Numbered from the stretch's first letter, positions 1 to 7,012 are shown. The stretch: 25,610 nt of DNA from CAZZEX01 sp964653285 (GCA_964653285.1 CAZZEX010000070.1:1-25610), one strand, 5' to 3'. The notes: generated from the sequence alone by a model not told the origin. Made by a program: numbers and translations.

Positions 1-612
1 GATGACGAATGGCCTGTCCGCCAGGCGGCGGCCTCCAGCCTGGGCCAACTCGGCCAGGCCAGCCCGCAGGTCACCCCGGCCCTCATCGCCGCCCTCGCCG
101 ATGCCGATTATGATGTCCGCCAGGCGGCGGCCTCCAGCCTGATCCAACTCGGCCAGGCCAGCTCCGCCGTCCTCCAGGCCCTCAGCGCCGCACTCACCGA
201 TGTAGATTCAGATGTCCGCGGAACAGCAGCTGTCAGCCTAGCCCAAATCGGCTGGACCAGTCCCGACGCAATACAGGTCCTCATCGCCGCCCTCGCCGAT
301 GCCGACAGTTGGCAGGTCCGCCAGGCGGCGGCCTCCAGCCTGGGCCAATTCGGCCCGGCCAGCCCGCAGGTGATCGGCGCATTGGTGGATGCGCTGAAGG
401 ACCCGGACAACGATGTCCGCCGGGCAGCGGCGAACGGGCTGGCCCGCCTGGCAACGGGCGACCGGGAGGCGGTCCTGCATGTTCTCCTCCCCGTCTTCAC
501 CAATCCCGCGTTTGAGGAGCCCGACGAGTACGACCACCGCCCCGCCTACGACTACGGTTTCGACGCCCTGTGGGCCATCGCCGGGCACCGAACCACAGAC
601 TCTAAAGGCTAG
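1..612 (+). CDS. HEAT-repeat protein, 3' part (5' truncated by window)
   Basis: The frame is open from base 1 to a TAG at 610-612, so the N-terminus lies outside the window (203 codons seen). It consists of about five 33-residue HEAT/PBS-lyase-type repeats; each has a D-x-D-x-x-V-R-Q-A-A-A-x-x-L core followed by L-x-x-A-L-x-D. The 'VRQAAASSL' units begin near bases 16, 115, 316 and (diverged) 214 and 415, a spacing of 99-102 nt. The last 50 residues are non-repetitive and rich in Asp/Tyr. HEAT repeats form alpha-solenoid scaffolds for protein-protein contacts; no enzymatic domain is seen here. The near-identical DNA of several repeats points to recent duplication or gene conversion. The partner or function cannot be told from this part. 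Confidence 0.85.
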   Translation, partial: DDEWPVRQAAASSLGQLGQASPQVTPALIAALADADYDVRQAAASSLIQLGQASSAVLQALSAALTDVDSDVRGTAAVSLAQIGWTSPDAIQVLIAALADADSWQVRQAAASSLGQFGPASPQVIGALVDALKDPDNDVRRAAANGLARLATGDREAVLHVLLPVFTNPAFEEPDEYDHRPAYDYGFDALWAIAGHRTTDSKG

Positions 613-656
613 GTGCAGGAGTTACGACGAATCATCACTGACCAAGAGGATCGCCT

Positions 657-1025
657 ATGGAAGAAAAGACCCACCCACCCTCCCCCATGGAACTCGGCTC
701 CATGCCGCTCGACCCCGTGTACGCCTGGGGGATCGTGCTGGAGCCGGTGGAGACGCTGATCGAGCGCACCTCCGGGTTCATCGAGCAACTGGCCCGGGAG
801 ACCTGCGAGCGCGGCGAGGGGTTCGACTATGAGGACGAGGAACTGGAGCGGCGCTTCCTCGATTTCTTCGACCAACTGGTGCAGGAGGGCACGCTCACCC
901 GCCTGCCCGATGCCGACCCCGCCATGGGCCGCCGGATACTGGGGCCCCGCCGCTGGCTGCGCGCCCAGCGCATCCGCATCAACCGGCTGGCAGGCCACTG
1001 GCGCACACACGATCTTAGCAGTTAG
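657..1025 (+). CDS. Hypothetical protein, 122 aa
   Basis: The ATG at 657 follows an AGAGGA ribosome-binding site with a 6-nt spacer. The product is a small, acidic, soluble-looking protein without signal peptide or membrane segment. Its middle (roughly residues 30-80) is rich in Glu/Asp and predicted helical (LERRFLDFFDQLVQEG); the C-terminus is basic and Arg-rich (RRILGPRRWLRAQRIRINRL). I do not recognise a family. It follows the HEAT-repeat gene by 44 bp with no obvious promoter between, so the two may be cotranscribed. The MITE-like element starts 31 bp beyond its stop codon. Confidence 0.6.
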   Translation: MEEKTHPPSPMELGSMPLDPVYAWGIVLEPVETLIERTSGFIEQLARETCERGEGFDYEDEELERRFLDFFDQLVQEGTLTRLPDADPAMGRRILGPRRWLRAQRIRINRLAGHWRTHDLSS

Positions 1026-1046
1026 CCAGCAGCGGTTACGGGTACT

Positions 1047-1208
1047 TCTCTTTGACCAGGGCAATCGCATTTATAATGTCGGGCAGACTTTGGGACACCG
1101 AAAAGCCCTTTTTGCTCCCGCTGGATTGCCAAATCCAGTGGCTAGGGCCTGGATCTGGCGATCCAGGCCGAGCGAATGGGATAAATGCGATTGCCCTATC
1201 TCTTTGAC
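1047..1208. mobile_element. MITE-like non-autonomous element with target-site duplication
   Basis: An 18-bp terminal inverted repeat, cagggcaatcgcatttat at 1057-1074, is matched by its reverse complement at 1181-1198 with one mismatch at the second-outermost-to-outer edge (c versus t at the tip). Immediately outside both ends is the same 10-bp word, tctctttgac, at 1047-1056 and 1199-1208, as expected of a target-site duplication. The 142-bp element has no ORF but carries two strong internal hairpins: 1118-1141 (10 bp with one G-T pair, loop GCCA) and 1146-1169 (9 bp perfect, loop CTGGCG). Small size, TIRs, flanking duplication and no coding capacity define a MITE. The parent transposase is not in this window; a 10-bp duplication is typical of IS4-like families, which is only a guess. 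Confidence 0.8.
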
Positions 1209-1232
1209 ACTCCCCGTCCCGCGTGGTAGAAT
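1204..1232 (+). promoter_or_regulatory. Sigma70 promoter of the antitoxin-toxin pair
   Basis: TTGACA (1204-1209), a 17-bp spacer and TAGAAT (1227-1232) lie 18 bp before the antitoxin ATG. The -35 hexamer falls within the right-hand direct repeat of the MITE-like element, so the element sits directly against this promoter. Confidence 0.75.
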
Positions 1233-1249
1233 ACCCTCGGAGGTGAGAG

Positions 1250-1642
1250 ATGTCCACCGAAGTGACAGCCCTGCGGCCCATACTGAACCGTCTCCAGGAG
1301 CGCGCCCGCCGGCTGGAGGAAGAGGCGGCGGCGCTGCGGGCTGACGTGGAGCAGGTAGCCCGTGCCTTCGACCGCCCCGTCGCCACCTACGTCGTGGAGG
1401 GGGAGGAATTCGTCATCACCGAAGCAGACGTGGCTGCTGTGCAGGCGCGACTAGTCAGGCCCCACTCCGAAGAGACCGTCCGTGAACTGGCCCTGGTGAA
1501 CAAGATGGCCGAACGGGACAAAGATTTGCCTGAGGAAGAGATTCGTCGCCGTCTATTGGAGGACATTGAAGCCATCCGTGCCGAGGCCATTGCCAAAGGC
1601 ATTGCCATTGACGATCCGATGGAGGCCGTTGTTGGCGACTGA
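1250..1642 (+). CDS. Putative antitoxin of a PIN-domain toxin-antitoxin pair
   Basis: The ATG at 1250 follows a strong GGAGGTGAG site. The 130-residue product is highly charged and mainly helical: an N-terminal coiled-coil-like stretch (residues 5-45, LQERARRLEEEAAAL), then a Glu/Arg-rich C-terminal half (EEEIRRRLLEDIEAIRAEA). No classical AbrB, RHH or Phd DNA-binding motif is obvious, so its family is not assigned. It overlaps the PIN toxin gene by 11 bp, the usual antitoxin-first order with translational coupling. That context is the main reason for the call. In such pairs the antitoxin binds and inhibits the RNase and often represses its own promoter. Confidence 0.65.
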   Translation: MSTEVTALRPILNRLQERARRLEEEAAALRADVEQVARAFDRPVATYVVEGEEFVITEADVAAVQARLVRPHSEETVRELALVNKMAERDKDLPEEEIRRRLLEDIEAIRAEAIAKGIAIDDPMEAVVGD

Positions 1643-2087
1643 GCCCGGCCGATTGCGGGTAGTGCTGGATACCAACGTTGTGTTTGCAGGACTGTTCAGC
1701 CGTAACCCGCATAGCCCCACGGCTGAAGTCCTGCGTCGCTGGCAGGAAGGAGAATTCGACCTCCTGTATTGTGAGGATTTACAAGCAGAATACCGAGACA
1801 AACTCGCCTCTCCCAACATCAATCCAACTCGTCGTGGCCATTTCCTGACCCGTCTTACGCAACTTGGTATCTATGTCCCGCTCACTTCTGACGACCTCAT
1901 CCCCCGCGTTCCCGACGATCCCGACGACGACGTGGTCATTGCCTGCGCGGTCGCCGGTGGAGCCACCCACCTGGTGACCTACGCCTCCCACCGGCACGCC
2001 CTGGGCAAGGAGTACGAGGGCGTACGCATCCTTGATGGCCTACACTTCCTCTACATTCTGCGGGGCGACGTGCCCCCACTCCGTTGA
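1632..2087 (+). CDS. PIN-family RNase toxin
   Basis: The product carries the PIN fold of toxin endoribonucleases (COG1569-like 'toxin component, PIN family'). Visible metal-binding acidic residues are D13 in VVLDTNV at the N-terminus, an E in the YCEDLQAEY segment and the D cluster in PDDPDDDVVIACA, followed by the typical GGATHLVTYASHR strand. A TTG start at 1632 is chosen: it is preceded by GGAGG (1621-1625) with a 6-nt spacer and places VLDTNV 10 residues in, normal for the family. An ATG at 1566 would add 22 Pro-rich residues from the antitoxin's frame and is unlikely. The gene overlaps the antitoxin end by 11 bp. Expected role: cleavage of RNA when freed from the antitoxin. Confidence 0.8.
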   Translation: MATEPGRLRVVLDTNVVFAGLFSRNPHSPTAEVLRRWQEGEFDLLYCEDLQAEYRDKLASPNINPTRRGHFLTRLTQLGIYVPLTSDDLIPRVPDDPDDDVVIACAVAGGATHLVTYASHRHALGKEYEGVRILDGLHFLYILRGDVPPLR

Positions 2088-2115
2088 CGCCAACACCCTG
2101 CCCTACCCATAGCCA

Positions 2116-3516
2116 ATGCCTGATTCAGCCAGCACCTGCCTCAAATGTAGGCTCGCCTGCCTTCTCGTCGCCACGCTCACTGTCGCCTGCCTGCCGACCA
2201 GCCTGTGCGCCGCCGGGGGGCTGGCCTGGCGGATGGCGACCCGCCCCGCCCCCCCACCTCCCCACACCCCCACACCCACTCCCACCCCGGCCTTCACCCC
2301 CACACCTGCTCCCACCCCGGCCTCCATCCCCATACCTGCTCCCACCCCCAGCCCCACCCCCGATAACGAGGCGACCGCCCGCCACCTGCGCATCTTCACC
2401 GAGTTGTGGGAGACCGTCCACGACGAGTACCTCTACCCCGACTACAACGGCGCCGACTGGGAGGGCATCGGCCAGGAGTACCGCGCCCGCCTCGAGGCCG
2501 GCCTGGACGATGAGGAATTCTGGGCCGCGATGGACGAGATGCTCGCTGCACTGAACGACGAGCACTCAGTCTTCCTCTCCCCCGCCGAGGTCGCCGAAGA
2601 GGAGAGGATGCGCGCCGGCGAACTGGACTACGTGGGCATCGGCGTCTACACCACCATCCTGCCGCCCAAAAATGGAAACAGGGGCACCTCCGTCGTCCTG
2701 CTGGTGCTGCCGGATAGCCCCGCCGCCCACGCGGGGGTGCACCCCCACGACCGCATCCTGGCCGTGGACGGCCAGCCAGCCTGCTGCGACGCGGCCGGCA
2801 ACGACTACCTGTACCGCCTGCTTGGCCCCGAGGGCAGCAGCGTCGAACTGCGCGTGCAGGCGCCGGGCGAACCGCCCCGCACGATGACAGTGACCCGGGC
2901 GCGCATCCAGGGACCGTTGCCCGTCGAGGCACGGCGGCTGGAGGGGGACGCCGGCTACGTCCTGATCCCCACCCTCTGGGATGAGACCATCGTCGAGCGC
3001 GTGCGCCGGGCGCTGGAGGAACTGGTAGCCGGGGGGGAACTGGCCGGGCTGATCCTCGACCTGCGCGTCAACCCCGGCGGCAGTGACACCGCGTTACAAG
3101 GGCTGCTGGCGCTCTTCACAGACGGTGAACTGGGCCACTTCGTCGGCCGCAGGGGAGAAGAGCCATTGCGCGTGAAGGGAGTAGACGTCGGCGGATCGCA
3201 GCGGGTGCCACTGGTGATCCTGGTAGGAACGGAGACAGCCAGTTTCGCCGAGGTGTTCAGCGGCGTGCTGCAGGAGGCCGGCCGGGCGCGCATCGTGGGC
3301 CGCACCACGCCTGGCAACGTCGAGACGGTGTACGGCTACGACTTCGAGGACGGGTCGCAGGCCTGGATCGCGCAGGAGACGTTTCGCCCCCCCAGTGAGA
3401 CCGATTGGGAGGAGGCCGGCATCGTCCCCGACGTGGAGATCCCGCTCGACTGGGACGAGTTCACCGTCGAGGACGACCCGCAGTTGGAGGCCGCGCTGGC
3501 CCTGTTGCTCCAGTGA
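2116..3516 (+). CDS. Exported S41-family peptidase homologue with PDZ domain (catalytic Lys replaced)
   Basis: 466 residues. The N-terminus (1-30) has a hydrophobic stretch, CLLVATLTVACL, reading as a signal peptide or a weak lipobox. A Pro/Thr linker follows at about 50-88 (PTPTPTP), then an S41 N-terminal helical region, a PDZ domain (about 170-262, YVGIG...ILAVDGQ) and the S41 catalytic core (about 275-455). The nucleophile Ser is present at residue 376 (TASFAEVF). The lysine that completes the Ser-Lys dyad in CtpA/Prc, 25 residues later in the FGKG motif, is Asn here (N401 in TTPGNVE). It may use a different base or be a non-proteolytic or altered paralogue. Acts outside the cytoplasmic membrane. 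Not obviously in an operon; the next gene has its own promoter. Confidence 0.85.
   Translation: MPDSASTCLKCRLACLLVATLTVACLPTSLCAAGGLAWRMATRPAPPPPHTPTPTPTPAFTPTPAPTPASIPIPAPTPSPTPDNEATARHLRIFTELWETVHDEYLYPDYNGADWEGIGQEYRARLEAGLDDEEFWAAMDEMLAALNDEHSVFLSPAEVAEEERMRAGELDYVGIGVYTTILPPKNGNRGTSVVLLVLPDSPAAHAGVHPHDRILAVDGQPACCDAAGNDYLYRLLGPEGSSVELRVQAPGEPPRTMTVTRARIQGPLPVEARRLEGDAGYVLIPTLWDETIVERVRRALEELVAGGELAGLILDLRVNPGGSDTALQGLLALFTDGELGHFVGRRGEEPLRVKGVDVGGSQRVPLVILVGTETASFAEVFSGVLQEAGRARIVGRTTPGNVETVYGYDFEDGSQAWIAQETFRPPSETDWEEAGIVPDVEIPLDWDEFTVEDDPQLEAALALLLQ
2281..2340 (+). repeat. 30-bp tandem repeat (2 copies) encoding the Pro-rich linker
   Basis: Bases 2281-2310 and 2311-2340 are two adjacent 30-nt units differing at three positions; a third partial unit follows. 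They encode the PTPA.. linker between the export signal and the catalytic part of the S41 protein. Because the unit is a multiple of three, copy-number change would alter linker length without a frameshift. Confidence 0.85.
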
Positions 3517-3538
3517 TGCTGGATGCTGGACAAATGAC

Positions 3539-3567
3539 TTGACAATTCGACCAATGTGGTGTATAAT
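3539..3567 (+). promoter_or_regulatory. Consensus sigma70 promoter of the Rrf2 gene
   Basis: A perfect TTGACA (3539-3544), 17-bp spacer and TATAAT (3562-3567) precede the Rrf2 gene by 55 bp. Just downstream, CTTATAG is repeated directly at 3581-3587 and 3590-3596 in the predicted 5' leader. Such a strong promoter for a regulator suggests autorepression, and the CTTATAG pair is a candidate site (inference). Confidence 0.85.
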
Positions 3568-3622
3568 TAGTTCGATAAAGCTTATAGGCCTTATAGATTA
3601 ATGGAGAACCAACGGAGAACCG

Positions 3623-4036
3623 ATGAAACTCTCTAAACGAGGCGAATACGGTCTGCGAGCCCTGCAAGACCTGGCTATGCACTACGGCGAAGGGCCAATA
3701 CCGAACGCAGTCCTGGCTGAGCGGAACAACATCCCGTCCAGGTTCCTGGAGCAGATTCTGCTCACGCTTAAGCACGGCCAAATCGTGCACAGTCACAAAG
3801 GACCCCAAGGAGGATACTACCTGGCCCGTCCCCCGCAGCAGATCACCCTGGCAGAAGCCGTGCGCCTGCTGGATGGGCCGCTGGCTCCCGTCAGTTGCGT
3901 GAGCGAGACAGCCTACGAGCCTTGCGGATGCCCCGATGTGGAGGCCTGCGGCTTGCGGCAGGTGATGAAAGAGATACGCGACGTTGTAGCGGGGATCATG
4001 GAAAACACCACGCTGGGTGACCTGCTCGCTGAGTAG
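3623..4036 (+). CDS. Rrf2-family transcriptional regulator, Cys-rich (likely Fe-S)
   Basis: 137 residues starting MKLSKRGEYGLRAL, the hallmark Rrf2 N-terminus, with a winged helix through about residue 70 (IPSRFLEQILLTLKHGQIVHS-x-KGPQGGYYLA). The C-terminal region carries four cysteines, C92, C101, C103 and C109, in place of the IscR-type three-Cys arrangement; this could ligate an iron-sulfur cluster. The ATG follows GGAG with a 5-nt spacer. The next gene, 89 bp downstream on the same strand, is a TauE/SafE sulfite exporter, so the regulator probably controls sulfur-compound export or assimilation in response to cysteine, sulfide or cluster status, as known for CymR/IscR relatives. The effector is not deducible from sequence. 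Confidence 0.9.
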   Translation: MKLSKRGEYGLRALQDLAMHYGEGPIPNAVLAERNNIPSRFLEQILLTLKHGQIVHSHKGPQGGYYLARPPQQITLAEAVRLLDGPLAPVSCVSETAYEPCGCPDVEACGLRQVMKEIRDVVAGIMENTTLGDLLAE

Positions 4037-4073
4037 GCTGCCCTCTGTGTTCCTTATATATTTTTGACCTAAA

Positions 4074-4092
4074 CCCTATAATACCACTAGGG
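4074..4092. promoter_or_regulatory. Candidate operator palindrome before the sulfite exporter
   Basis: CCCTA (4074-4078) and TAGGG (4088-4092) are inverted with a 9-bp centre, and a TATAAT (4077-4082) overlaps the left arm. A -35 match is poor (TTATAT at 4054-4059). The arrangement suggests a -10 element embedded in a repressor site, possibly for the adjacent Rrf2 protein. Confidence 0.4.
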
Positions 4093-4125
4093 ATTGTGTA
4101 TTATTGTCCCGAAAGGAGAAACAAT

Positions 4126-4887
4126 ATGTCTCTTCAGATCCTCTGGCCCCTCCTTATTCTCGCCCTGTTCTGCGAATACATCGACTCAACGTTGGGCATG
4201 GGGTATGGCACCACCCTCACTCCCGTCCTGCTTCTGATGGGGTACGAACCGACGCAAATCGTACCCTCGGTGCTGCTTTCGGAATTCCTGACCGGCATCC
4301 TGGCGGGGATACTCCACCACGAGTGCGGCAACGTCAACTTCAAACCGGGCTCGCGCCCGCTCAAGGTCGCCCTGGCCCTGGCGGCGTGCAGCATCGTCGG
4401 CACGTTGGCAGCCACCTTTGTCGCCGTGAACGTGCCTGGGTGGGTGATCAAGACTTACATTGGTGTGCTCGTGCTGGCCATGGGCATCGGCATCCTGCTA
4501 ACCATAGGCAAGACCTTCGCCTTCTCGTGGAAGAAGGTGACCGGGCTGGGGCTCCTGGCCGCGTTCAACAAGGGAATCAGCGGCGGCGGCTACGGCCCAC
4601 TCGTCACCGGCGGCCAAGTAATGGCGGGGGTAGATGGCAAAGGAGCCATCGGCATCACGTCTCTGGCCGAAGGATTGGTGTGCATCGTCGGCGTGCTCGC
4701 TTACACGCTGACAGGGAACGGTGCGGTGGACTGGGGACTGGCCCCCTCGCTCATCCTGGGGGCCGTGTTCTCGGTGCCCTTCGCTGCCCTCACGGTCAAG
4801 AAGATGCCCATGCAAAAGATGCGTTGGGTGATCGGGATCACCATCACCGTGTTGGGCCTCTTCACCCTGGTCAAACTCGTGTTGTAG
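4126..4887 (+). CDS. TauE/SafE family sulfite/organosulfur exporter
   Basis: 253-residue integral membrane protein with about seven to eight hydrophobic segments spread over the full length, in the two-fold TauE/SafE pattern. The first segment contains the typical EYIDSTLGMGYGTTLTPVLL motif; the second half has FNKGISGGGYGPLVTGGQ, the family's repeated G-G-G-x-G motif. The ATG at 4126 is chosen because AAAGGAG lies 7 nt upstream; an in-frame upstream ATG at 4096 lacks a ribosome-binding site. Members export sulfite, sulfoacetate or related anions across the cytoplasmic membrane. Cotranscription with, or control by, the preceding Rrf2 regulator is likely. Confidence 0.88.
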   Translation: MSLQILWPLLILALFCEYIDSTLGMGYGTTLTPVLLLMGYEPTQIVPSVLLSEFLTGILAGILHHECGNVNFKPGSRPLKVALALAACSIVGTLAATFVAVNVPGWVIKTYIGVLVLAMGIGILLTIGKTFAFSWKKVTGLGLLAAFNKGISGGGYGPLVTGGQVMAGVDGKGAIGITSLAEGLVCIVGVLAYTLTGNGAVDWGLAPSLILGAVFSVPFAALTVKKMPMQKMRWVIGITITVLGLFTLVKLVL

Positions 4888-4932
4888 GCAGACGAGGACA
4901 CGGGCCTGGTGGGAAAACCAGGGCGCGCATCC

Positions 4933-4961
4933 TTGCCAACCGCGCCGCGGGATGGTATAAT
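4933..4961 (+). promoter_or_regulatory. Promoter of tRNA-Ser
   Basis: TTGCCA (4933-4938), a 17-bp spacer and a perfect TATAAT (4956-4961) end 18 bp before the first tRNA base. A GC-rich discriminator follows the -10, as in stringently controlled stable-RNA promoters. Confidence 0.8.
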
Positions 4962-4979
4962 CCGCGCTGTAGTAGGCGC

Positions 4980-5069
4980 GGAGAGGTAGCGTAGTCCGGC
5001 CGAACGCGCGCGCCTGGAGAGCGCGTGAGCAGAAATGCTCCGCGGGTTCAAATCCCGCCCTCTCCGCCA
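4980..5069 (+). tRNA. tRNA-Ser(GGA), CCA end encoded
   Basis: A full class II tRNA cloverleaf can be drawn. The acceptor stem pairs 4980-4986 (GGAGAGG) with 5059-5065 (CCTCTCC), followed by discriminator G5066 and encoded CCA. The anticodon stem is CGCGC/GCGCG around loop CTGGAGA, giving anticodon GGA (reads UCC/UCU). The long variable arm, GAGCA-GAAA-TGCTC, identifies a serine tRNA. The T arm is GCGGG-TTCAAAT-CCCGC. All stems are perfectly paired. Confidence 0.95.
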
Positions 5070-5072
5070 CCA

Positions 5073-5101
5073 CGGGGCGGCCCCACGTGGGGGTCGCCCC
5101 G
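5073..5101 (+). terminator. GC stem-loop after tRNA-Ser
   Basis: CGGGGCG at 5073-5079 pairs with CGCCCCG at 5095-5101, and CCCC/GGGG inside extends the stem around ACGT. It starts four bases beyond the CCA. No T-tract follows, so it may be a terminator of weak type or a processing structure. Confidence 0.55.
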
Positions 5102-5102
5102 C

Positions 5103-5129
5103 TTGACATTAGCGCCCCTTGTAGATAAT
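5103..5129 (+). promoter_or_regulatory. Possible promoter of the Nudix/hydrolase operon
   Basis: TTGACA (5103-5108) is followed after 15 bp by GATAAT (5124-5129), 27 bp before the first Nudix ATG. The -35 is consensus but the spacing is short, so the call is moderate. Confidence 0.5.
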
Positions 5130-5155
5130 CTATAGACACTTCAGCACCCTAAACG

Positions 5156-5740
5156 ATGAAGAACATTCTTATGCCCGAAACCGACAAGCCCAACGGAATC
5201 GCAGTCGGCTGGCAGCGTCTGGCCACCGACTACCCGTACACCTACCTCATGTTCCGCGTGCGGCGGGACCAGGTGCGCTGGCCCGATGGCCACGTGGCCC
5301 CCTACGCCTACATCCAGTCCACCGGCGCAGTCTGGGCGGTGCCGGTGACTGCCGACGGGCAGGTGGTCCTCATCCGCCAGTTTCGCTACACGGTGGACGG
5401 CTGGTGCTGGGAGGTGCCCGCCGGTGGCTTTCACGACTTCACCGGCAGCCCCCTCGACCTGGCGAAGCGGGAACTGGCCGAGGAGGTGGGGGGCGAAAGC
5501 GACGACTGGCTCTACGTGGGCTCCTTCCGCCCCGGCGTCAGCATCTTCGACGAGACCTGCCACATCGTGCTGGCCCGCGACGTTCGATTAAACCGCGAAC
5601 CGCAGCGCGAGCCGGGCGAGATCATAGAAGTACATCTGGTGCCGATCGAGCGGGCACTGGAGATGGCCCGCAACGGCGAGATAGTGGACGGCCACAGCGC
5701 ACTGGCCCTCTTGCGCTGCGAGCCGTATCTCAAGCCATAA
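5156..5740 (+). CDS. Nudix hydrolase, ADP-ribose pyrophosphatase-like
   Basis: 194 residues with an N-terminal beta domain (about 10-55) and a Nudix fold resembling ADP-sugar pyrophosphatases (WAVPVTADGQVVLIRQFRYTVDGWCWEVPAGG). The Nudix box lies at residues 91-113 with the catalytic REL-AEE-VGG half intact (R105, E106, E109, E110). The first Glu of the GX5EX7REUXEEXGU consensus is Gly (G97, in FHDFTGSP); this Glu is mainly structural and such variants exist. Members hydrolyse ADP-ribose or related nucleoside diphosphate sugars to AMP plus sugar phosphate, using Mg2+. No SD motif is strong before the ATG. It is first of four same-strand genes; 38 bp separate it from the hydrolase. Confidence 0.85.
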   Translation: MKNILMPETDKPNGIAVGWQRLATDYPYTYLMFRVRRDQVRWPDGHVAPYAYIQSTGAVWAVPVTADGQVVLIRQFRYTVDGWCWEVPAGGFHDFTGSPLDLAKRELAEEVGGESDDWLYVGSFRPGVSIFDETCHIVLARDVRLNREPQREPGEIIEVHLVPIERALEMARNGEIVDGHSALALLRCEPYLKP

Positions 5741-5778
5741 GCAACTGTGGAGAAGTGCATCGCACCTTGAGGAGAAAT

Positions 5779-6540
5779 ATGACCCGTCAACCGCACTTAG
5801 ACCCATCTCCCTTCCTCCTGGAAGGCGGCCCCGTCGGGGTGCTGCTCATCCACGGCTTCACCGGCTCTCCACCGGAGATGCGCCTGGTGGGGGGCTACCT
5901 CCATCAGCGGGGCTTCACCGTCTGCGGGCCGCTCCTGCCCGGCCACGGGACCACCGTGGAGGACATGAACCGCTGCCAGTGGACCGACTGGACCAGACAC
6001 GTGGAGGGGGCGCTGGCCGACCTCCAGGCCCGCTGCGAGACGGTCTTCGTCGGCGGCCTCTCGATGGGGGCTGTACTTACTCTCTACCTGGCCGCCCACC
6101 ACCCCGAACTACCGGGCATCATCACCTACTCCCCCGCTGTGTGGCCGGCCGACCGGCTCATCTACCTGACCCCCATCCTCAAATACCTCATCCGCGAGAA
6201 GCCCAAGTCTGACGATAGCGATAGCGACCTGACCGACCCCGAGGCCAACCTGCGCCTGTGGAGTTACGAGGAAAATCCCGTCTTCGCCGCCCATGAGTTC
6301 CTGAAACTGCTCCGGCGGGTCCGGCAGGCCTTGCCCCAGACCACCTGCCCCATACTTATCATCCACAGTACCCTCGACACGGCCATCGCCCCCAACAGCG
6401 CCCGGCTCACCTACGAGCGGGTCGGCTCCGCCGACAAGGAGTTGGTCACGCTCCACAACTCCGGCCACTGCCTCACCGTGGATAGCGAGTGGGAGTTCGT
6501 GGCGGAGAAGACCTACGAGTTCATCCAGGCGCATCAATGA
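5779..6540 (+). CDS. Alpha/beta hydrolase, carboxylesterase (Est30-like)
   Basis: 253 residues. The ATG at 5779 follows GAGGAG with a 4-nt spacer; the longer open frame upstream overlaps the Nudix gene in another frame and is not used. The oxyanion loop HGFTGSP is at 25-31, the nucleophile elbow GLSMG places Ser at 95, and the triad is completed by D200 (HSTLDTAI) and H230 (NSGHCLT). This matches monoacylglycerol lipase/carboxylesterase enzymes such as Geobacillus Est30, which cleave short- to medium-chain esters in the cytoplasm. The stop TGA overlaps the next gene's ATG, so translation is coupled to a second Nudix gene. Confidence 0.88.
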   Translation: MTRQPHLDPSPFLLEGGPVGVLLIHGFTGSPPEMRLVGGYLHQRGFTVCGPLLPGHGTTVEDMNRCQWTDWTRHVEGALADLQARCETVFVGGLSMGAVLTLYLAAHHPELPGIITYSPAVWPADRLIYLTPILKYLIREKPKSDDSDSDLTDPEANLRLWSYEENPVFAAHEFLKLLRRVRQALPQTTCPILIIHSTLDTAIAPNSARLTYERVGSADKELVTLHNSGHCLTVDSEWEFVAEKTYEFIQAHQ

Positions 6541-7004
6541 GCGAGACACTCCGACACCCAGAACTCGTCGTCGGCGCGCTGCTGGTCAACCCGCAGGGCC
6601 ATGTCTTTGTGGCTCGCTTTAGCAAGATCACGGGCCACTATGCCATCCCCGGCGGTCACGTCGAGTACGGCGAGACGGTGGCCCAGGCGCTGGTGCGCGA
6701 GACAGAGGAAGAGACCGGCCTGACCCCGACCGGCTTCCGCTTGATCCAGGTCACCGAGCGCATCCGCCCGCCGCTCTACAAAGACGGACACCACCACCTG
6801 GTTTACCTCGACTTCCTGGTAGAGGACTGGGAGGGCACGCTCCAACTGGACGGCGAGGAACTGTCCGAGGGACAATGGCTGCTGCCCGCAGACGCGCTGA
6901 CCCTGCCGCTGACCCACACTACCCGCTGGCTGATCACGTACTACGCCGAGGTCGGCCCCGATGGTCCGGTCCGCTACCGGCCGGACGATGTGCACGTAAA
7001 GTAG
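6537..7004 (+). CDS. Nudix hydrolase (MutT/NudC-like size), 155 aa
   Basis: The ATG overlaps the upstream TGA (ATGA), the normal coupling geometry. The protein has a canonical Nudix box at residues 40-62, GGHVEYGE-x7-RETEEETG, with every consensus position filled. The N-terminal strand ELVVGALLVNPQGHVFVAR and the downstream HHHLVYLDFLVEDW are typical of small nucleotide-hydrolysing Nudix enzymes. The exact substrate (oxidised nucleotide, nucleotide sugar or other) cannot be read from sequence. Ends 8 bp before the third Nudix gene. Confidence 0.88.
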   Translation: MSETLRHPELVVGALLVNPQGHVFVARFSKITGHYAIPGGHVEYGETVAQALVRETEEETGLTPTGFRLIQVTERIRPPLYKDGHHHLVYLDFLVEDWEGTLQLDGEELSEGQWLLPADALTLPLTHTTRWLITYYAEVGPDGPVRYRPDDVHVK

Positions 7005-7012
7005 GTAGACTG

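Noticed and set aside
5404..5778. N-terminal extension of the esterase overlapping the Nudix gene
   Set aside because: It reads the Nudix gene out of frame; ATG 5779 has a good ribosome-binding site and fits the family start.
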